Notes: a model not told the origin generated them from the letters alone. DNA of 64,000 nt from an uncultured Methanoregula sp. (GCF_963667735.1 NZ_OY763919.1:2357539-2421538), one strand, 5' to 3'. Positions 42,948 to 53,078 are shown, counted from the first letter of the stretch. Numbers and translations: made by a program.

Positions 42948-44147
42948 ATGCTGTACAGGAAAATTCCCAGGACCGGTGACGAGCTTTCAATTCTCGGGTT
43001 CGGGTGCATGCGCCTGCCCATGAATGCGGATGGCTCGATAGATGAAAAGAGAGGAATTGCGCAGGTGCGTTTTGCGATCGACCATGGCGTGAATTATATT
43101 GACACGGCCTGGCCTTACCACATGGGTGCAAGCGAGCTGTTCGTGGGGCGTGCCCTTGCCGGAGGTTATCGCGAGAAAGTAAACATCGCAACAAAACTTC
43201 CCTCATGGCTCATTGAAAAGCGGGAGGATATGGACCGGTTCCTCAATGCCCAGCTGGAAAAACTCAAAACGGACCATATCGACTATTACCTTGTCCACGC
43301 CCTTATCGGCGACCTGTGGGATACGGTCGAGAAACTGGGCATTGCCGATTTCTTAAACAAAGCAAAAGCCGATGGCCGGATCAGGAACGCAGGTTTCTCT
43401 TTCCACGGGGCAGGAACGGATTTCGGCCGGATCGTGGACGCATACCCCTGGGACTTCTGCCAGATCCAGTACAATTTCTTAGACGAGAAGAACCAGGCTG
43501 GCACTGCCGGCCTGGAATATGCAGCAAAAAAAGGTCTTGGCGTCATCATCATGGAGCCCCTCCGGGGAGGAAACCTGGCCAAGACCGTGCCACCCACGGT
43601 ACAGAAGCTCTGGGACGAGGCTCCGGTCCGAAGGACCGCCGCGGAATGGGCTCTCCGCTGGGTGTGGAACCATCCGGAAGTTACTGTCGTCCTCTCCGGC
43701 ATGAACGAGGAAGCGCATATCCGGGAGAATCTTAAGCTCGCAGACCAGGCGTACCCCCATTCGCTGACAGATGCGGAGCTGGAGATTGTGCACAACGTGG
43801 AGCTGAAATACCGCGAACTGATGAAAGTGGGCTGTACCGGCTGCCGGTATTGCATGCCCTGCCCGTCGGGGGTGAACATTCCCCTCTGTTTCGAGGAATA
43901 CAATAATCTTTATTTCGCAGATAATCCCGAGATGGAAAAATTCATGTATGCTGCCCGGGTGGGTGGAGCCGTCGGCGTCGGACAGCCGGAGTTTGCATCA
44001 CAGTGTGTCCAGTGCGGGCAGTGCGTTGAGAAATGTCCCCAGCATATCGACATCCCCGCAGTCCTCGAATCCGTTGTGGATGAACTGGAGGGGCCGGACC
44101 TGGAGAAGAGAGTGGAGATGGCAAAACAGGTATTCAAGCAGACATGA
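42948..44147 (+). CDS. Aldo/keto reductase fused to 4Fe-4S ferredoxin domain
   Basis: The 399-residue protein has an N-terminal TIM-barrel aldo/keto reductase (Tyr/His-type motifs YIDTAWPYHMGASE, HIDYYLVHAL, GVIIMEPLRGG) and a C-terminal ferredoxin part with CTGCRYCMPC and CVQCGQCVEKCPQ, about 90 residues apart. This arrangement is common in anaerobes and suggests ferredoxin-linked carbonyl reduction. ATG 42948 follows GGTG by seven bases; ATG 42942 also works. It lies downstream of the flavoprotein on the same strand. Confidence 0.92.
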   Translation: MLYRKIPRTGDELSILGFGCMRLPMNADGSIDEKRGIAQVRFAIDHGVNYIDTAWPYHMGASELFVGRALAGGYREKVNIATKLPSWLIEKREDMDRFLNAQLEKLKTDHIDYYLVHALIGDLWDTVEKLGIADFLNKAKADGRIRNAGFSFHGAGTDFGRIVDAYPWDFCQIQYNFLDEKNQAGTAGLEYAAKKGLGVIIMEPLRGGNLAKTVPPTVQKLWDEAPVRRTAAEWALRWVWNHPEVTVVLSGMNEEAHIRENLKLADQAYPHSLTDAELEIVHNVELKYRELMKVGCTGCRYCMPCPSGVNIPLCFEEYNNLYFADNPEMEKFMYAARVGGAVGVGQPEFASQCVQCGQCVEKCPQHIDIPAVLESVVDELEGPDLEKRVEMAKQVFKQT

Positions 44148-44221
44148 GAACGAAAGCGTCACCTTTTTTAAAAAAAGATCGATCCTGAAAAAGAAGTCCG
44201 GGCAATGAGCGGGCAGCCGGA

Positions 44222-44356
44222 TTATTTCCCGCTGTCGTACCCGCACCGCTTGCACCGGTAACTGCCGTCAGGTTTTTTGACGATATTGGGATCCTGGCAC
44301 CGGTCGCAGACCGGGCGATCCTGTTTTACCTTGATATTCTGAGGTTGTTTTTCCAT
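44222..44356 (-). CDS. 44-residue zinc-ribbon protein
   Basis: A small gene found by eye on the minus strand. The product begins MEKQPQNIKVKQDRPVCDRC and carries CDRC near residues 17-20 and CKRCG at 35-39, a compact zinc ribbon, before ending YDSGK. Such mini-ribbons are common in archaea, often as transcription or ribosome accessories, but no function can be assigned. No Shine-Dalgarno is seen; the transcript may be leaderless. Confidence 0.65.
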   Translation of the reverse strand: MEKQPQNIKVKQDRPVCDRCQDPNIVKKPDGSYRCKRCGYDSGK

Positions 44357-44636
44357 GGGGATTGATTGGCGAGAATCCCTAAATACGTATGCACCGGTTC
44401 GTTCATGGCAGAAGAACCGGCAGGTATTCTCCAGACATCTCCGGACATTACAGAGAAAATCCCGGATCCGGGTTTCTTACGATCAAAAAATGCCTTATCA
44501 TTATTACAGGATTGCGAGGCAGGATATGAAAATCCCCTCCGGGATGCGGGGGGTTTCCGGCCCACAGCAATACCAAAAGGATCAGAATCCACATCCCGAA
44601 AAGGAGCACACTCCACATTATCCGGTCCGGGCTGAC

Positions 44637-45554
44637 CTATACAGTCAGACTAACGCCAAGATCCACACCCACAAATTTCAGTAGCAGGGAAAGAAAATCG
44701 GGGGCTTTTTTCACGTCAGGGGCTGATGATTGATTCTCATGGGACTCAGGGTCCAGATTGGGAATACTGTTCATTGCTCCAAGGAAATTTTTTGTGGAGT
44801 TATCTGTCGGGGAGGCAATAACTCCTTTTGACGAAATGACCTCGAGTGCATTGCCAACGTCGGCAGAAGATACATCCTGCGGGGATGAGACCAAGGCTAC
44901 CGCAGAATTGAGATCCTGTGCCGGAGGGGTTACCTGCGGGGGGGTAATATCTTTTGCATAGATCATCTCTTTCTGGGAAGGGGCTTTCTGGGCTGAGCCC
45001 GCCGGGGTAACAATTGTCCGAACAACCGCAGGAGATGTTGTCGGGGAGGTTTTCCCTGCAGCGGTATTCCGGACCGAGGAGCCAGATGACGGAATTGGCC
45101 GTGCCGGCTGGGTACCGATCTTCTCAAGCAGGGAGTTCTTGTTGGCCTGCAGGAGCGTGTTTGACGGGTCAAGACCCAGGCCATACGTATAGGCCCGGAG
45201 GGAGTCATCGTACCTGCCCAGGTTCTGAAGTGCCACGCCTTTGCCATTCCAGGCATCAACATAATTCACGTTCCGCAGCAAGGCCTGATCGAAAGCATCA
45301 TTGGCTTCCCGGAATCTGCCAAGCTCGTTGAGGGAAACGCCCTTGCCATACCATGCAGGAGCATATTCCCCGTCAATGAAGAGTGCGTTGTTGAAAGCAT
45401 CGAGCGCCTCATGGTATTTACCAAGACCGGCCAGTTCATTGCCTTTGGCATCCCAATCCAGAACAGCCTTTTCCGTTGCCTGGACCGGAAGTACCAGTAC
45501 AAAGAGAAGTAAGAGCAGGATCAATATCGATATCCGATAGTTTTTTTTATTCAT
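44637..45554 (-). CDS. Exported TPR protein with Pro/Ser/Thr-rich tail
   Basis: The 305-residue protein has a signal peptide (ISILILLLLLFVLVLPVQA), three tetratricopeptide repeats (~33-135: GNELAGLGKYHEALDAFNNAL, GVSLNELGRFREANDAFDQAL, GVALQNLGRYDDSLRAYTYGL), and a long low-complexity tail rich in Ser, Pro, Thr and Ala to the end. There is no membrane anchor. It is expected outside the cell as an interaction scaffold. It is related in plan to the TPR protein at 28737. Confidence 0.85.
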   Translation of the reverse strand: MNKKNYRISILILLLLLFVLVLPVQATEKAVLDWDAKGNELAGLGKYHEALDAFNNALFIDGEYAPAWYGKGVSLNELGRFREANDAFDQALLRNVNYVDAWNGKGVALQNLGRYDDSLRAYTYGLGLDPSNTLLQANKNSLLEKIGTQPARPIPSSGSSVRNTAAGKTSPTTSPAVVRTIVTPAGSAQKAPSQKEMIYAKDITPPQVTPPAQDLNSAVALVSSPQDVSSADVGNALEVISSKGVIASPTDNSTKNFLGAMNSIPNLDPESHENQSSAPDVKKAPDFLSLLLKFVGVDLGVSLTV

Positions 45555-45713
45555 CCGGACTCTTCCTCAACGATACAGTACCTTGTATATACGATCTGAA
45601 GATTAAATTACGTATTCTGGTACAGGAAAAATGGACGCAAACCTTGCCCGGGTTTTCCGGAACGACCGATCCCACCACCCTTATCCCGCCAGCCGCCCCA
45701 GGTATACTCAGTT

Positions 45714-46634
45714 ATGCTACCAGAGCCCGATGCGATGCCGGCCCCTGCCGACCCGTTTGCAGATCTTCCCTGGTTCTCCGCATCCTGGCAGAACCTTTCC
45801 TGGACAGAATGGATCCCGTTCTCCGCAACAAAAGAAGAGTTCAAAGAGATCCCAAATGAGCCCGGGATCTACCGCATCCGTCCTGCGGGAAAAGATTTCC
45901 TCATGTATATCAGCGAGACAAACCGGACCCTGCACCAGCGAATAAACGAGTTGCGCCAGAATCTCAGAAGAACCGACCTGATGCCCTGGAACGACCCGGA
46001 TATATCGGCACCGGCGCTCTGGGCATGGCGGGAGGCCGAAGGATACGGGTTCGAATGTTCTGCCGTCCCCCTTGATGCCTCTGCGGGAGGCCGGCGGGCC
46101 ATGGAAAACTTTCTCATCTCCCGTTACCGGCAGGAATATGGCGCTTCCCCGGTCTGCAGTTTCGGGCATTTCCACCCGAGATACCGCAGGTCCACGAACC
46201 GGAGCGAGGGGCGGCGGGGAGGACGGCTCAGGGAGGACCAGAAGGACAACCCGGCAGGGTTACCCGGTCTCCCCCCGCTGCCGGAAGCAGGCCAGCCGGG
46301 CGATCCGGCCTGGATGGGGATCCGCTGGAGCGGCTCGCAGGCCCTCACACCCGAAAACGTAAAAACCGTCCCCCCCGGATCCGGCCTCTTTATCCTTTCG
46401 GAATCCGCATCGGAGGAAATTCTGTACATCGGCCAGGCAGTGGATTGCAGGGGACGGCTCCTGGATCAGTGTAAACGTGAGCGGGTGGAACACGAGATCC
46501 TGTTCATGTACCATATCCCGGAAAAATCCCTCCTCCCGCACCAGTTGAGGGAATGGGAATGCGATCTTCTGGGGAATTATTTCAGCATGACAAAAAAAGC
46601 GCCAGCGCTCCAGTACCCGGCTCACGGGCAATAA
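45714..46634 (+). CDS. Tandem GIY-YIG-like nuclease domain protein
   Basis: The 306-residue protein has two GIY-YIG-type units. The first (~45-150) reads GIYRI (51-55), LMYIS (63-67), and a later Glu in RRAMENFLISRY with a SPVCSFG end. The second (~215-300) reads GLFIL (224-228), LYIGQA (237-242), and LREWECDLLGNYF with an APALQYP end. In the family the first Tyr, second Tyr/Gly, an Arg and a Glu form the nuclease site; the first unit lacks the G after YI, so it may be inactive. The middle 150-200 is basic and disordered. Start ATG 45714 (MLPEP) or 45735 (MPAPADPF) could be used. Confidence 0.7.
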   Translation: MLPEPDAMPAPADPFADLPWFSASWQNLSWTEWIPFSATKEEFKEIPNEPGIYRIRPAGKDFLMYISETNRTLHQRINELRQNLRRTDLMPWNDPDISAPALWAWREAEGYGFECSAVPLDASAGGRRAMENFLISRYRQEYGASPVCSFGHFHPRYRRSTNRSEGRRGGRLREDQKDNPAGLPGLPPLPEAGQPGDPAWMGIRWSGSQALTPENVKTVPPGSGLFILSESASEEILYIGQAVDCRGRLLDQCKRERVEHEILFMYHIPEKSLLPHQLREWECDLLGNYFSMTKKAPALQYPAHGQ

Positions 46635-46701
46635 CTTTTTTTACCGGACCGGTTATTCAAAGATCAGGGACCGGGAGCTTCCCGGCCCGGGAAGGTCCGC
46701 C

Positions 46702-47280
46702 ATGAATCCGTTCTCAGATAACCTCGCATTCACGGGTCTTGAGGCCGCAATAGTCCTCATAGCATTTGTTGTCGTTGCTGCGGTTTTCTCCTATGTTGTG
46801 CTCGGTGCCGGGTTCTTCACAACCCAGAAGAGCCAGGAAGTTGTCCATACGGGCGTGCAGCAGGACAGCTCAACGTTGGAGATTGTCGGCAATGTTTATG
46901 GTGTCGGGACAGCGGGAGTCTCCATAGATACGATAAACTTCACCTGCGCTCTTGCACCGGGCGGGACGCCGGTTGATTTCGACAAGGTTGTGCTCACCTA
47001 CAGCAATGCCTCGGTCCTTGAAACCCTCACACATGTTGGATCCGGCAGGCCCCTGACAATGCCTTCGCCCGGCCAGTGGTCGATCACTGCAGTCCAGAAC
47101 GAGAGAACCACGGACGATGTTCTGGAAAAAGGCGAGGAGTTCGATATCACGGCAAAACCGACAAACCCGGTAGCAAAAAATGACAGATTCCAGATTGACG
47201 TAAAACCGGTGATAGGCCCGGCGCTTGCAATCATCAGAACCGCCCCGGCATCGATCCAGAAAGTGAATGTTATTTTCTGA
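46702..47280 (+). CDS. Archaellin
   Basis: The 192-residue protein begins MNPFSDNLAFTGLEAAIVLI. The class III signal (short, then a hydrophobic helix AAIVLIAFVVVAAVFSYVVLG followed by FFTTQKSQEVVHTGV) is that of archaellins, cut by FlaK/PibD-type peptidase and assembled into the archaellum. The rest is a β-rich domain. It stands alone here; no fla/arl operon genes are adjacent, so it may be a minor archaellin or the operon may be elsewhere. Start ATG 46702. Confidence 0.85.
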   Translation: MNPFSDNLAFTGLEAAIVLIAFVVVAAVFSYVVLGAGFFTTQKSQEVVHTGVQQDSSTLEIVGNVYGVGTAGVSIDTINFTCALAPGGTPVDFDKVVLTYSNASVLETLTHVGSGRPLTMPSPGQWSITAVQNERTTDDVLEKGEEFDITAKPTNPVAKNDRFQIDVKPVIGPALAIIRTAPASIQKVNVIF

Positions 47281-47527
47281 TCTTTTTAGTGGCCGGGCCG
47301 GCCTGCCGGGCTGAAAGGATCGCCATCATCACCGGGGGAGATATTTCCAACGGGAGATGGAAAGCGATATCCGGAGTATCGTTCTTATCAGATGACCGGA
47401 CGGAATCAGTTTTTTTTGGCAATGATGCCATCCGTTCTCGGGGTCTGAACAGATTGAACGGGTTTTTGCTGGAATTGCGCTCCGTTTTCAAGTAACTCCT
47501 GTCGCTCGCCGGAAACGGCCCGGATCA

Positions 47528-47755
47528 TCAGGAGTCTTCGATCGCTATAACCTGCACGGGGCAGAGATCTGCTGCATCCTTAACGCAGGCGGCCAGGTCA
47601 CCTGGTGCGACACCTTCCGCGATATTTCCCGTTACCCGGAATTCTTCCTTGATCCGACTGAATGAATCGTCAGGGTTCTCTTCAAAGAATGCCGGGCAGG
47701 AATCCCAGCAGGATCCACAACTGACACAACCGGATCGATCAAGAACGACTTTCAT
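47528..47755 (-). CDS. Small 4Fe-4S ferredoxin
   Basis: The 75-residue protein has CVSCGSCWDSCP (residues ~10-21) and a C-terminal CPVQVI, a single-cluster ferredoxin of the FdxH-like kind with an acidic insert (FFEENPDDSFSRI). ATG 47755 is chosen over the TTG at 47761 because GGAGAT lies about seven bases upstream. It donates electrons in low-potential redox reactions. No partner enzyme is adjacent. Confidence 0.9.
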   Translation of the reverse strand: MKVVLDRSGCVSCGSCWDSCPAFFEENPDDSFSRIKEEFRVTGNIAEGVAPGDLAACVKDAADLCPVQVIAIEDS

Positions 47756-47864
47756 ACACAATCTCCTGATACCGGGCAGGAGTTAATAGTGATTGTTCGA
47801 AAGAGAGAAGAGAGATTTCATCTAAAGTACCGGACTGCTGGCAGCGGCGGCGTGGGTTTACCGG

Positions 47865-50800
47865 TCAGGATTTGTTATTATTCGTCCGGTAAATCCCTTT
47901 CGGCACCAGGATCTCGAACCGGGCCCCGGTCCCGAAAATCCCGGTCTCCCGTATAGTGATACGGGTCGGGGCAAGGATCTCGCGGACAAGGAAGAGACCA
48001 AGGCCGGTATTCTTCCCGAATCCACGATCGAAAATCCTCTCTTTCAGGCCCGGTTCGATGCCGGTCCCGTTGTCTTCCCATACAAGGGTCAGGCCGTCAT
48101 GAGTGGGAGACGCAGTGACCGAGATCCGAGTCACCCGTTCGCCATGCCGGAGCGAGTTGTCAAGCAGGTTGAAAAAGACTTTCGGGAGCATCGGGTCGCA
48201 AAAAACCTCAATTCCCTGAACACTTGCTGAAAATTCAATCTGCCCGGGCAGGTTCGAACGGGGCAGCAGTGCATCGATCTCCTGCCATTGCGGGTCCTGA
48301 TTCCCGAGATCCTGGTAAATTTTCGTAAACTCGATCTGGGACCGGATAGCCTGGGTCAGGGATTTGAGTTTCTCCACATACTCCCCTGGCGCATGACCGG
48401 CACCTTCCATCTCTGCCAGGTCAAGATATCCCAGGATTGCCGTGATCTTGTTGTTGATGTCGTGCCGGGTAATGCTCGTGAGAAGACCGAGCTGGCGGTT
48501 TGCCTGCTTGAGGGCATCTTCCATCTGCTTGCGCCCGGTTATATCGACAAGCATGCCGATGAGTCCCCCGGGGCTGCCGCTGGCAAGCCGGAACCCGTCC
48601 ACCGAGTACAGGGTCTGGTGGATCTGCCCGTCAGCATACAGGATGGGGAGCTCGTAACTCATCCGGCCCGCTTGTTTAATCACGGCCATATCCTCATCCT
48701 GGAAACGTGTGCGCTCTTCCGGGGCAAGGTACGCGAGATCGAGGACCGTCTTTCCAAGAAGGTAATCCCGGGTTGTGCCAAAAACCCGTTCATATGCCCG
48801 GTTGCATCCGACAAACCGGCCCGCAGCGTCCTTGATGAAGACCGGATAGGGTATGCTCTCGATGAGCGTCTGCTGGAAAACCAGCCGGTCGGCCAGGGCA
48901 GCCTCGGCATGCCGGCGTTCCGAGATATCCCGGCTGATACCCTGGAATCCTGTGATTGCTCCGGTCTGAGGATCGAACAACGGTCCGGTACTGACTTCGA
49001 TCCAGATCCGGCGCCCGTCTTTGGTGAGCATCTCGACATTGTAGATTTGCCGGTCTGAAGAGAGTGCCGCTCCACCGGATAGTCGGAGGGAAAGTTTCTG
49101 CCGGACGAATTCCGCAGAGGAGGGAGTCAGGAAGTCAAACAGCGTCTTCCCCACGATCTCATCAGGGGTATAGCCAATAACGTTTTCTGCATACCGGCTG
49201 ATATAGGTGAACTGCAGTCCGGGCGTTGTCTGCCAGATTACGTCTCTGACAGTGTCTACAAGGTTCCGGTATCGCTCTTCCGAAGCTCGCAGGGATTCTT
49301 CGGCTTCCTTCCGCTCGGTGATATCCCGGGCGATACCCATGAGAGAGATAACATTGCCGCCAGGATCCCGGACAAGAGAGATGTTCGAAGTATGCCACCG
49401 CCAGGTGCCGTTCTTGTGACGGATACGGTATTCTATACTGTACTGGTTCCCACCCGAGGTGGAGATCCGCGAGAATATCTCCCGGCATGCCGGGAGATCT
49501 CCGGGGCAGACAAAGGAATCCAGGTTCTTCCCGACTACATCCTCAACTGCATGACCGAGCAGGTTGGTCCAGTTGGGGGAAACGTACGTGAATACGCCGG
49601 GGCGAACAAGGGAGAAGACAATGTCGTTTGCTCTCTCGACGAGTGACCGGAACTTCTCCTCGCTTTTGCGCAGTTCTTCTTCAGCGTTCCGCCGGTCCGT
49701 TATATCTTTTGAAGAGCAGATTACCGTGAGGACTGCTCCTGCGTTATCCTTGATTGGCGTGACCGTGGTCAGGTAATACCGGTCGCCAGTGGATCGCGGG
49801 ACCAGGACCTCAAAAACTTTCTGAATGCCGGTGGCAAATACATCGTTGAGAACGGAAAATCGTTTGACTGCCTCATCTTTTGGGAAAACATCGAAAATTT
49901 TTCTGCCGGTGATTGCATCCCGGGATCTTCCCACACCATCGGCAAAGGCCCGGTTGACATACTGGTAAGTTCCATCCCGGGAGATCGAGAAGATCGGGTC
50001 GCTCGCTTCATCGAGAAGGAGGCGGTGCTTCTCCTCGCTCTCCAGCAGCCGGAGCTCAATGAGTTTCTGGTCGGTGATATCGAGGGCAGTGCCGACAATC
50101 CGTACCGGGCGGTTCGCGGCATCAAACTGGGGTTCACCCTGGTCGCGGATAAACCGGCAGGTACCATCGGGCAGGACTACCCGGAAGACAATCTCGAATG
50201 GTTTCTGTTCAGATACAGCATCTCTGACTTCAGAAACAACCATTTCCCGGTCATCCGGGTGGATGAAACAAAAGAGCGTGTCCACGTCCGGGACGAACGA
50301 TCCGGGCTCCCGACCCAGGATGCGGAAGAGCTCATCAGACCAGAAGATCCGGTTTGTTGCAAGATCGAGATCCCAGATACCGAGCCGGGCAACCCGCTGG
50401 GCCGCATTGAGCATTGCCTCCTTTTCTCCGAGTTCTTTCTCCCGGCGTTTTTTCTCGGTAATATCCTGCATAACGCCAAACAGCCTCACCAGGTGTCCCT
50501 GGTCGTCATAGATACAGCGGGCAACAGAATGGATGATCTTCCGGGGGGATCCATCCGCCGGGTTGATGGCATATTCGATATCGTAAGGTTTGCCACTCTG
50601 TATAATATCGGTAAACACGCCACGCAGCATTTCACGGTCAGCAAACGTGGCTTCAATCATATCGTAGGGAATGGTTCCGGCCGGACGGGTGAAACCGAAC
50701 AGCCGGTATGCCTGTTCGGTTGCCCAGATGGTCCGCGTGGCAAAATCAAATTCCCAGCTGCCGGCCTGGCCGATCTCCTGGGCCATGGACAACCGGTCGG

Positions 50801-51206
50801 CATTCACCCGGAGCGCTTCTTCGGCATGTTTGCGGTCAACGGCCATCCGGATCTTGTGGACAAGCTCGGCGAACTGGGATTTGGGGTCGCCTCCTTTCTG
50901 GAGGTAAAAGTCAGCTCCCTCATTCAGCGCCTGGATGACAACTTCCTCCCGGCCCCGGCCGGTGAAGAGAATGAACGGGATGCTCCCGTGCTCCTGCCGC
51001 ACGGCCTTGAGGAAGGCGATCCCATCCATCTCCGGCATCTGGTAATCCGAGATTATGGCATCGTACATACGGGATTTCAGAAGATCGAGGGCGGCCGGGG
51101 CAGAGGGGAGGGTGTCAAGATGGATCCTGCCGTCCCGTTCAAGAAATATTTTACAGAGATCAAGCAGGTCTGGTTCATCGTCTACATATAAAACCGAGGT
51201 CACCAT
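47865..51206 (-). CDS. Hybrid sensor histidine kinase: receiver, six PAS, kinase
   Basis: The 1113-residue protein has an N-terminal receiver (D54 in SDYQMPEMDG), six PAS/PAC units between ~135 and ~890 (each closed by a DITxRK/DITDRR motif), a phospho-acceptor helix LLTSITRHDINNKITAIL with His near 915, and an HATPase domain (NLLDNSLRHG, DNGTGI, GFGKNTGLGLFL). It lacks membrane helices. It belongs to the same family as 14364 and 29534. ATG 51206 begins directly at the receiver. The many PAS domains suggest several input signals, perhaps redox or ligand. Confidence 0.92.
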   Translation of the reverse strand: MVTSVLYVDDEPDLLDLCKIFLERDGRIHLDTLPSAPAALDLLKSRMYDAIISDYQMPEMDGIAFLKAVRQEHGSIPFILFTGRGREEVVIQALNEGADFYLQKGGDPKSQFAELVHKIRMAVDRKHAEEALRVNADRLSMAQEIGQAGSWEFDFATRTIWATEQAYRLFGFTRPAGTIPYDMIEATFADREMLRGVFTDIIQSGKPYDIEYAINPADGSPRKIIHSVARCIYDDQGHLVRLFGVMQDITEKKRREKELGEKEAMLNAAQRVARLGIWDLDLATNRIFWSDELFRILGREPGSFVPDVDTLFCFIHPDDREMVVSEVRDAVSEQKPFEIVFRVVLPDGTCRFIRDQGEPQFDAANRPVRIVGTALDITDQKLIELRLLESEEKHRLLLDEASDPIFSISRDGTYQYVNRAFADGVGRSRDAITGRKIFDVFPKDEAVKRFSVLNDVFATGIQKVFEVLVPRSTGDRYYLTTVTPIKDNAGAVLTVICSSKDITDRRNAEEELRKSEEKFRSLVERANDIVFSLVRPGVFTYVSPNWTNLLGHAVEDVVGKNLDSFVCPGDLPACREIFSRISTSGGNQYSIEYRIRHKNGTWRWHTSNISLVRDPGGNVISLMGIARDITERKEAEESLRASEERYRNLVDTVRDVIWQTTPGLQFTYISRYAENVIGYTPDEIVGKTLFDFLTPSSAEFVRQKLSLRLSGGAALSSDRQIYNVEMLTKDGRRIWIEVSTGPLFDPQTGAITGFQGISRDISERRHAEAALADRLVFQQTLIESIPYPVFIKDAAGRFVGCNRAYERVFGTTRDYLLGKTVLDLAYLAPEERTRFQDEDMAVIKQAGRMSYELPILYADGQIHQTLYSVDGFRLASGSPGGLIGMLVDITGRKQMEDALKQANRQLGLLTSITRHDINNKITAILGYLDLAEMEGAGHAPGEYVEKLKSLTQAIRSQIEFTKIYQDLGNQDPQWQEIDALLPRSNLPGQIEFSASVQGIEVFCDPMLPKVFFNLLDNSLRHGERVTRISVTASPTHDGLTLVWEDNGTGIEPGLKERIFDRGFGKNTGLGLFLVREILAPTRITIRETGIFGTGARFEILVPKGIYRTNNNKS

Positions 51207-51305
51207 GCACCGGATCCTTGAATGGTTGCATCTATCATTAAAATGAAAGAATAAAAAAGATTTGGGTGTTCCGGTTCCAGGAATGCCCCATTTAAAAGGC
51301 GGAAA

Positions 51306-52877
51306 TCAGATTACCAGCATCACGCAGAGCATCACTCCGGTCAGGAATGTCAGGACTATTGCAACCGGTGCAACTTTCCGGATAACTTCTCCCTCCAGTC
51401 CCAGTTTGTCGATGACCGCTGCGGCGTTGACAATTTTTGCAACCGCGACACCGGACGCAACCCCGCCGGCAACCGCATGGGCCGCATATACCTGGATGAA
51501 ATTCAGGTCAAGGACCTCGGAAGACTTGTGGAGGATCCCGTAAAACATCACGTTGGAGGAGGCTTCGCTGCCGGAGATGAAAGCCCCAAGAAGGCCGAGC
51601 ATCGGGCTGATGAGAGGGAATCCGATCCCGAAAAAGAGAGCGAGAGAAAGGCCGATCACAGCGTTCATGTTGAAAGCATCGGCACCCGGCAGGAATCCGA
51701 GCGTCCCGTTGATCACGGACTGGCCGGACCAGTCCATGACATACGCGATGGCAAAGAAGACCATGGCAGCGAGGGTCGGGGCCCAGGCCCGGCAAAGCCA
51801 GAGCGAGAGGATCTTCTTTCCTTCATCGCGGGTCCGGACCAGCAGCGGTGCGGCGATGATGGTGCTGATGAGCACCCAGAAGTAGGCCTGGTTCAGGAGT
51901 TTGAGATCAATAATTTTGTTGGCAACAACCGGGATCTTCTGGAGGGGTCCAAGGAAATTGTACAACCCTGACTGGATGACGGGAATGCTGATGAGAACCG
52001 CGAAGATAACGAGCAGTATCCAGGGAAAAGCAGCTTTCCAGAGGGGCATGCCGGAAGTATTGTCCGATTGCACCGGAGAGGGTGCCGGGATCACCGCCTT
52101 TTTACGAAGGGCTCGCAGGAGGAAGAGTACACCAATCGTCACAAGACCCGAGAACACCCCAACAAGACCAATGGCCGAGGCCGGCAGAAGTGTGACAAAG
52201 ACGATTGCGGAGAGACCAAGCGTCAGCCCTGCAATGACCGCTGTGGAAAAACCTTTCTTCACCCCGTCAAGGCCATCCGCAACCCAGAGCATGCCAAGGG
52301 CAATGCCGGTCGAGATGACCGGCAGGAAGAGCGCAACGCTGCAGCCGAGCGCTTTCGCATCGAATCCGAAAGCAGCTGCCGGAATGGTGATAGGCACGGC
52401 AAGGAGCGAGAAGGAGGTGAGCGGGTCGTACCCAAGACAGGGAAGTGCAATGGCTGCAATCGGAGAGAAGCCGAGCGCGAGCATGATGGGGGGAAGCATT
52501 GTTACCGGTGTAGCCCCGATAGATACCAGGAAAGAACCGAAACCCACGTTCAGGATCATGATCTGCTCGTAGCGCTCGGCAGCTATGGATTTGATATACG
52601 CAGTAATCCGGCCAATCGCACCGGTGACATCCATCATGGTGACCTGAAGGATGGTGAAAAAGACCATCAGCGAGATACCAAAAGATGAAAGCACTCCTGC
52701 CCAGGAAGCATAGAGAGCGATTTCCGGTGAGGTCTGGAAGAAGAGGATGGCAACGACAACCGAGAGCAGCCACCCGAAAACGCCCATCAGCGTGCCGGAC
52801 CATCGCAGGACGACAAGGCCGATAAAGATCACAAGTATGGGCAAAATGGCAAGAAAAAACTGAAAAACAAGATCCAC
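51306..52877 (-). CDS. L-lactate permease family transporter (LctP)
   Basis: The 523-residue protein has about 13-14 membrane helices and LctP-family features: GSFLVSIGATPVTMLPPIMLALGFSP near the N-terminal third, PCLGYDPLTSFSLLAVPI, and GLLGAFISGSEASSNVMFYGI at the C-terminus. LctP proteins import L-lactate or related 2-hydroxy acids with protons. In a methanogen the substrate is uncertain. It is divergent from a sodium:solute symporter, 200 bases away, which suggests linked organic-acid uptake. Confidence 0.88.
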   Translation of the reverse strand: MDLVFQFFLAILPILVIFIGLVVLRWSGTLMGVFGWLLSVVVAILFFQTSPEIALYASWAGVLSSFGISLMVFFTILQVTMMDVTGAIGRITAYIKSIAAERYEQIMILNVGFGSFLVSIGATPVTMLPPIMLALGFSPIAAIALPCLGYDPLTSFSLLAVPITIPAAAFGFDAKALGCSVALFLPVISTGIALGMLWVADGLDGVKKGFSTAVIAGLTLGLSAIVFVTLLPASAIGLVGVFSGLVTIGVLFLLRALRKKAVIPAPSPVQSDNTSGMPLWKAAFPWILLVIFAVLISIPVIQSGLYNFLGPLQKIPVVANKIIDLKLLNQAYFWVLISTIIAAPLLVRTRDEGKKILSLWLCRAWAPTLAAMVFFAIAYVMDWSGQSVINGTLGFLPGADAFNMNAVIGLSLALFFGIGFPLISPMLGLLGAFISGSEASSNVMFYGILHKSSEVLDLNFIQVYAAHAVAGGVASGVAVAKIVNAAAVIDKLGLEGEVIRKVAPVAIVLTFLTGVMLCVMLVI

Positions 52878-53078
52878 GCGGGTTCACCCTGATTAAAACG
52901 CTCACACTATTCTTACGGGATATTGCAAAACCATATCGATCTGCACTCGCATTCAGGAAATTTTATAAAATAAATCTGACCTTGCAAAATTCGGCTTCCG
53001 GATTCAATATTCGGGAGAGATTCATCAATCGATTTCGATTATGTTATATGTTAGCATGCTACAGTTTAACAAGGTACA

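Noticed and set aside
44405..44635. 76-residue plus-strand frame starting MAEEPAGIL
   Set aside because: No Shine-Dalgarno, no recognisable pattern and a Gly/Ser/Pro-rich end; it may be coding but cannot be supported.
50025..51191. 388-residue plus-strand frame
   Set aside because: Antisense to the six-PAS histidine kinase; no motif of its own.
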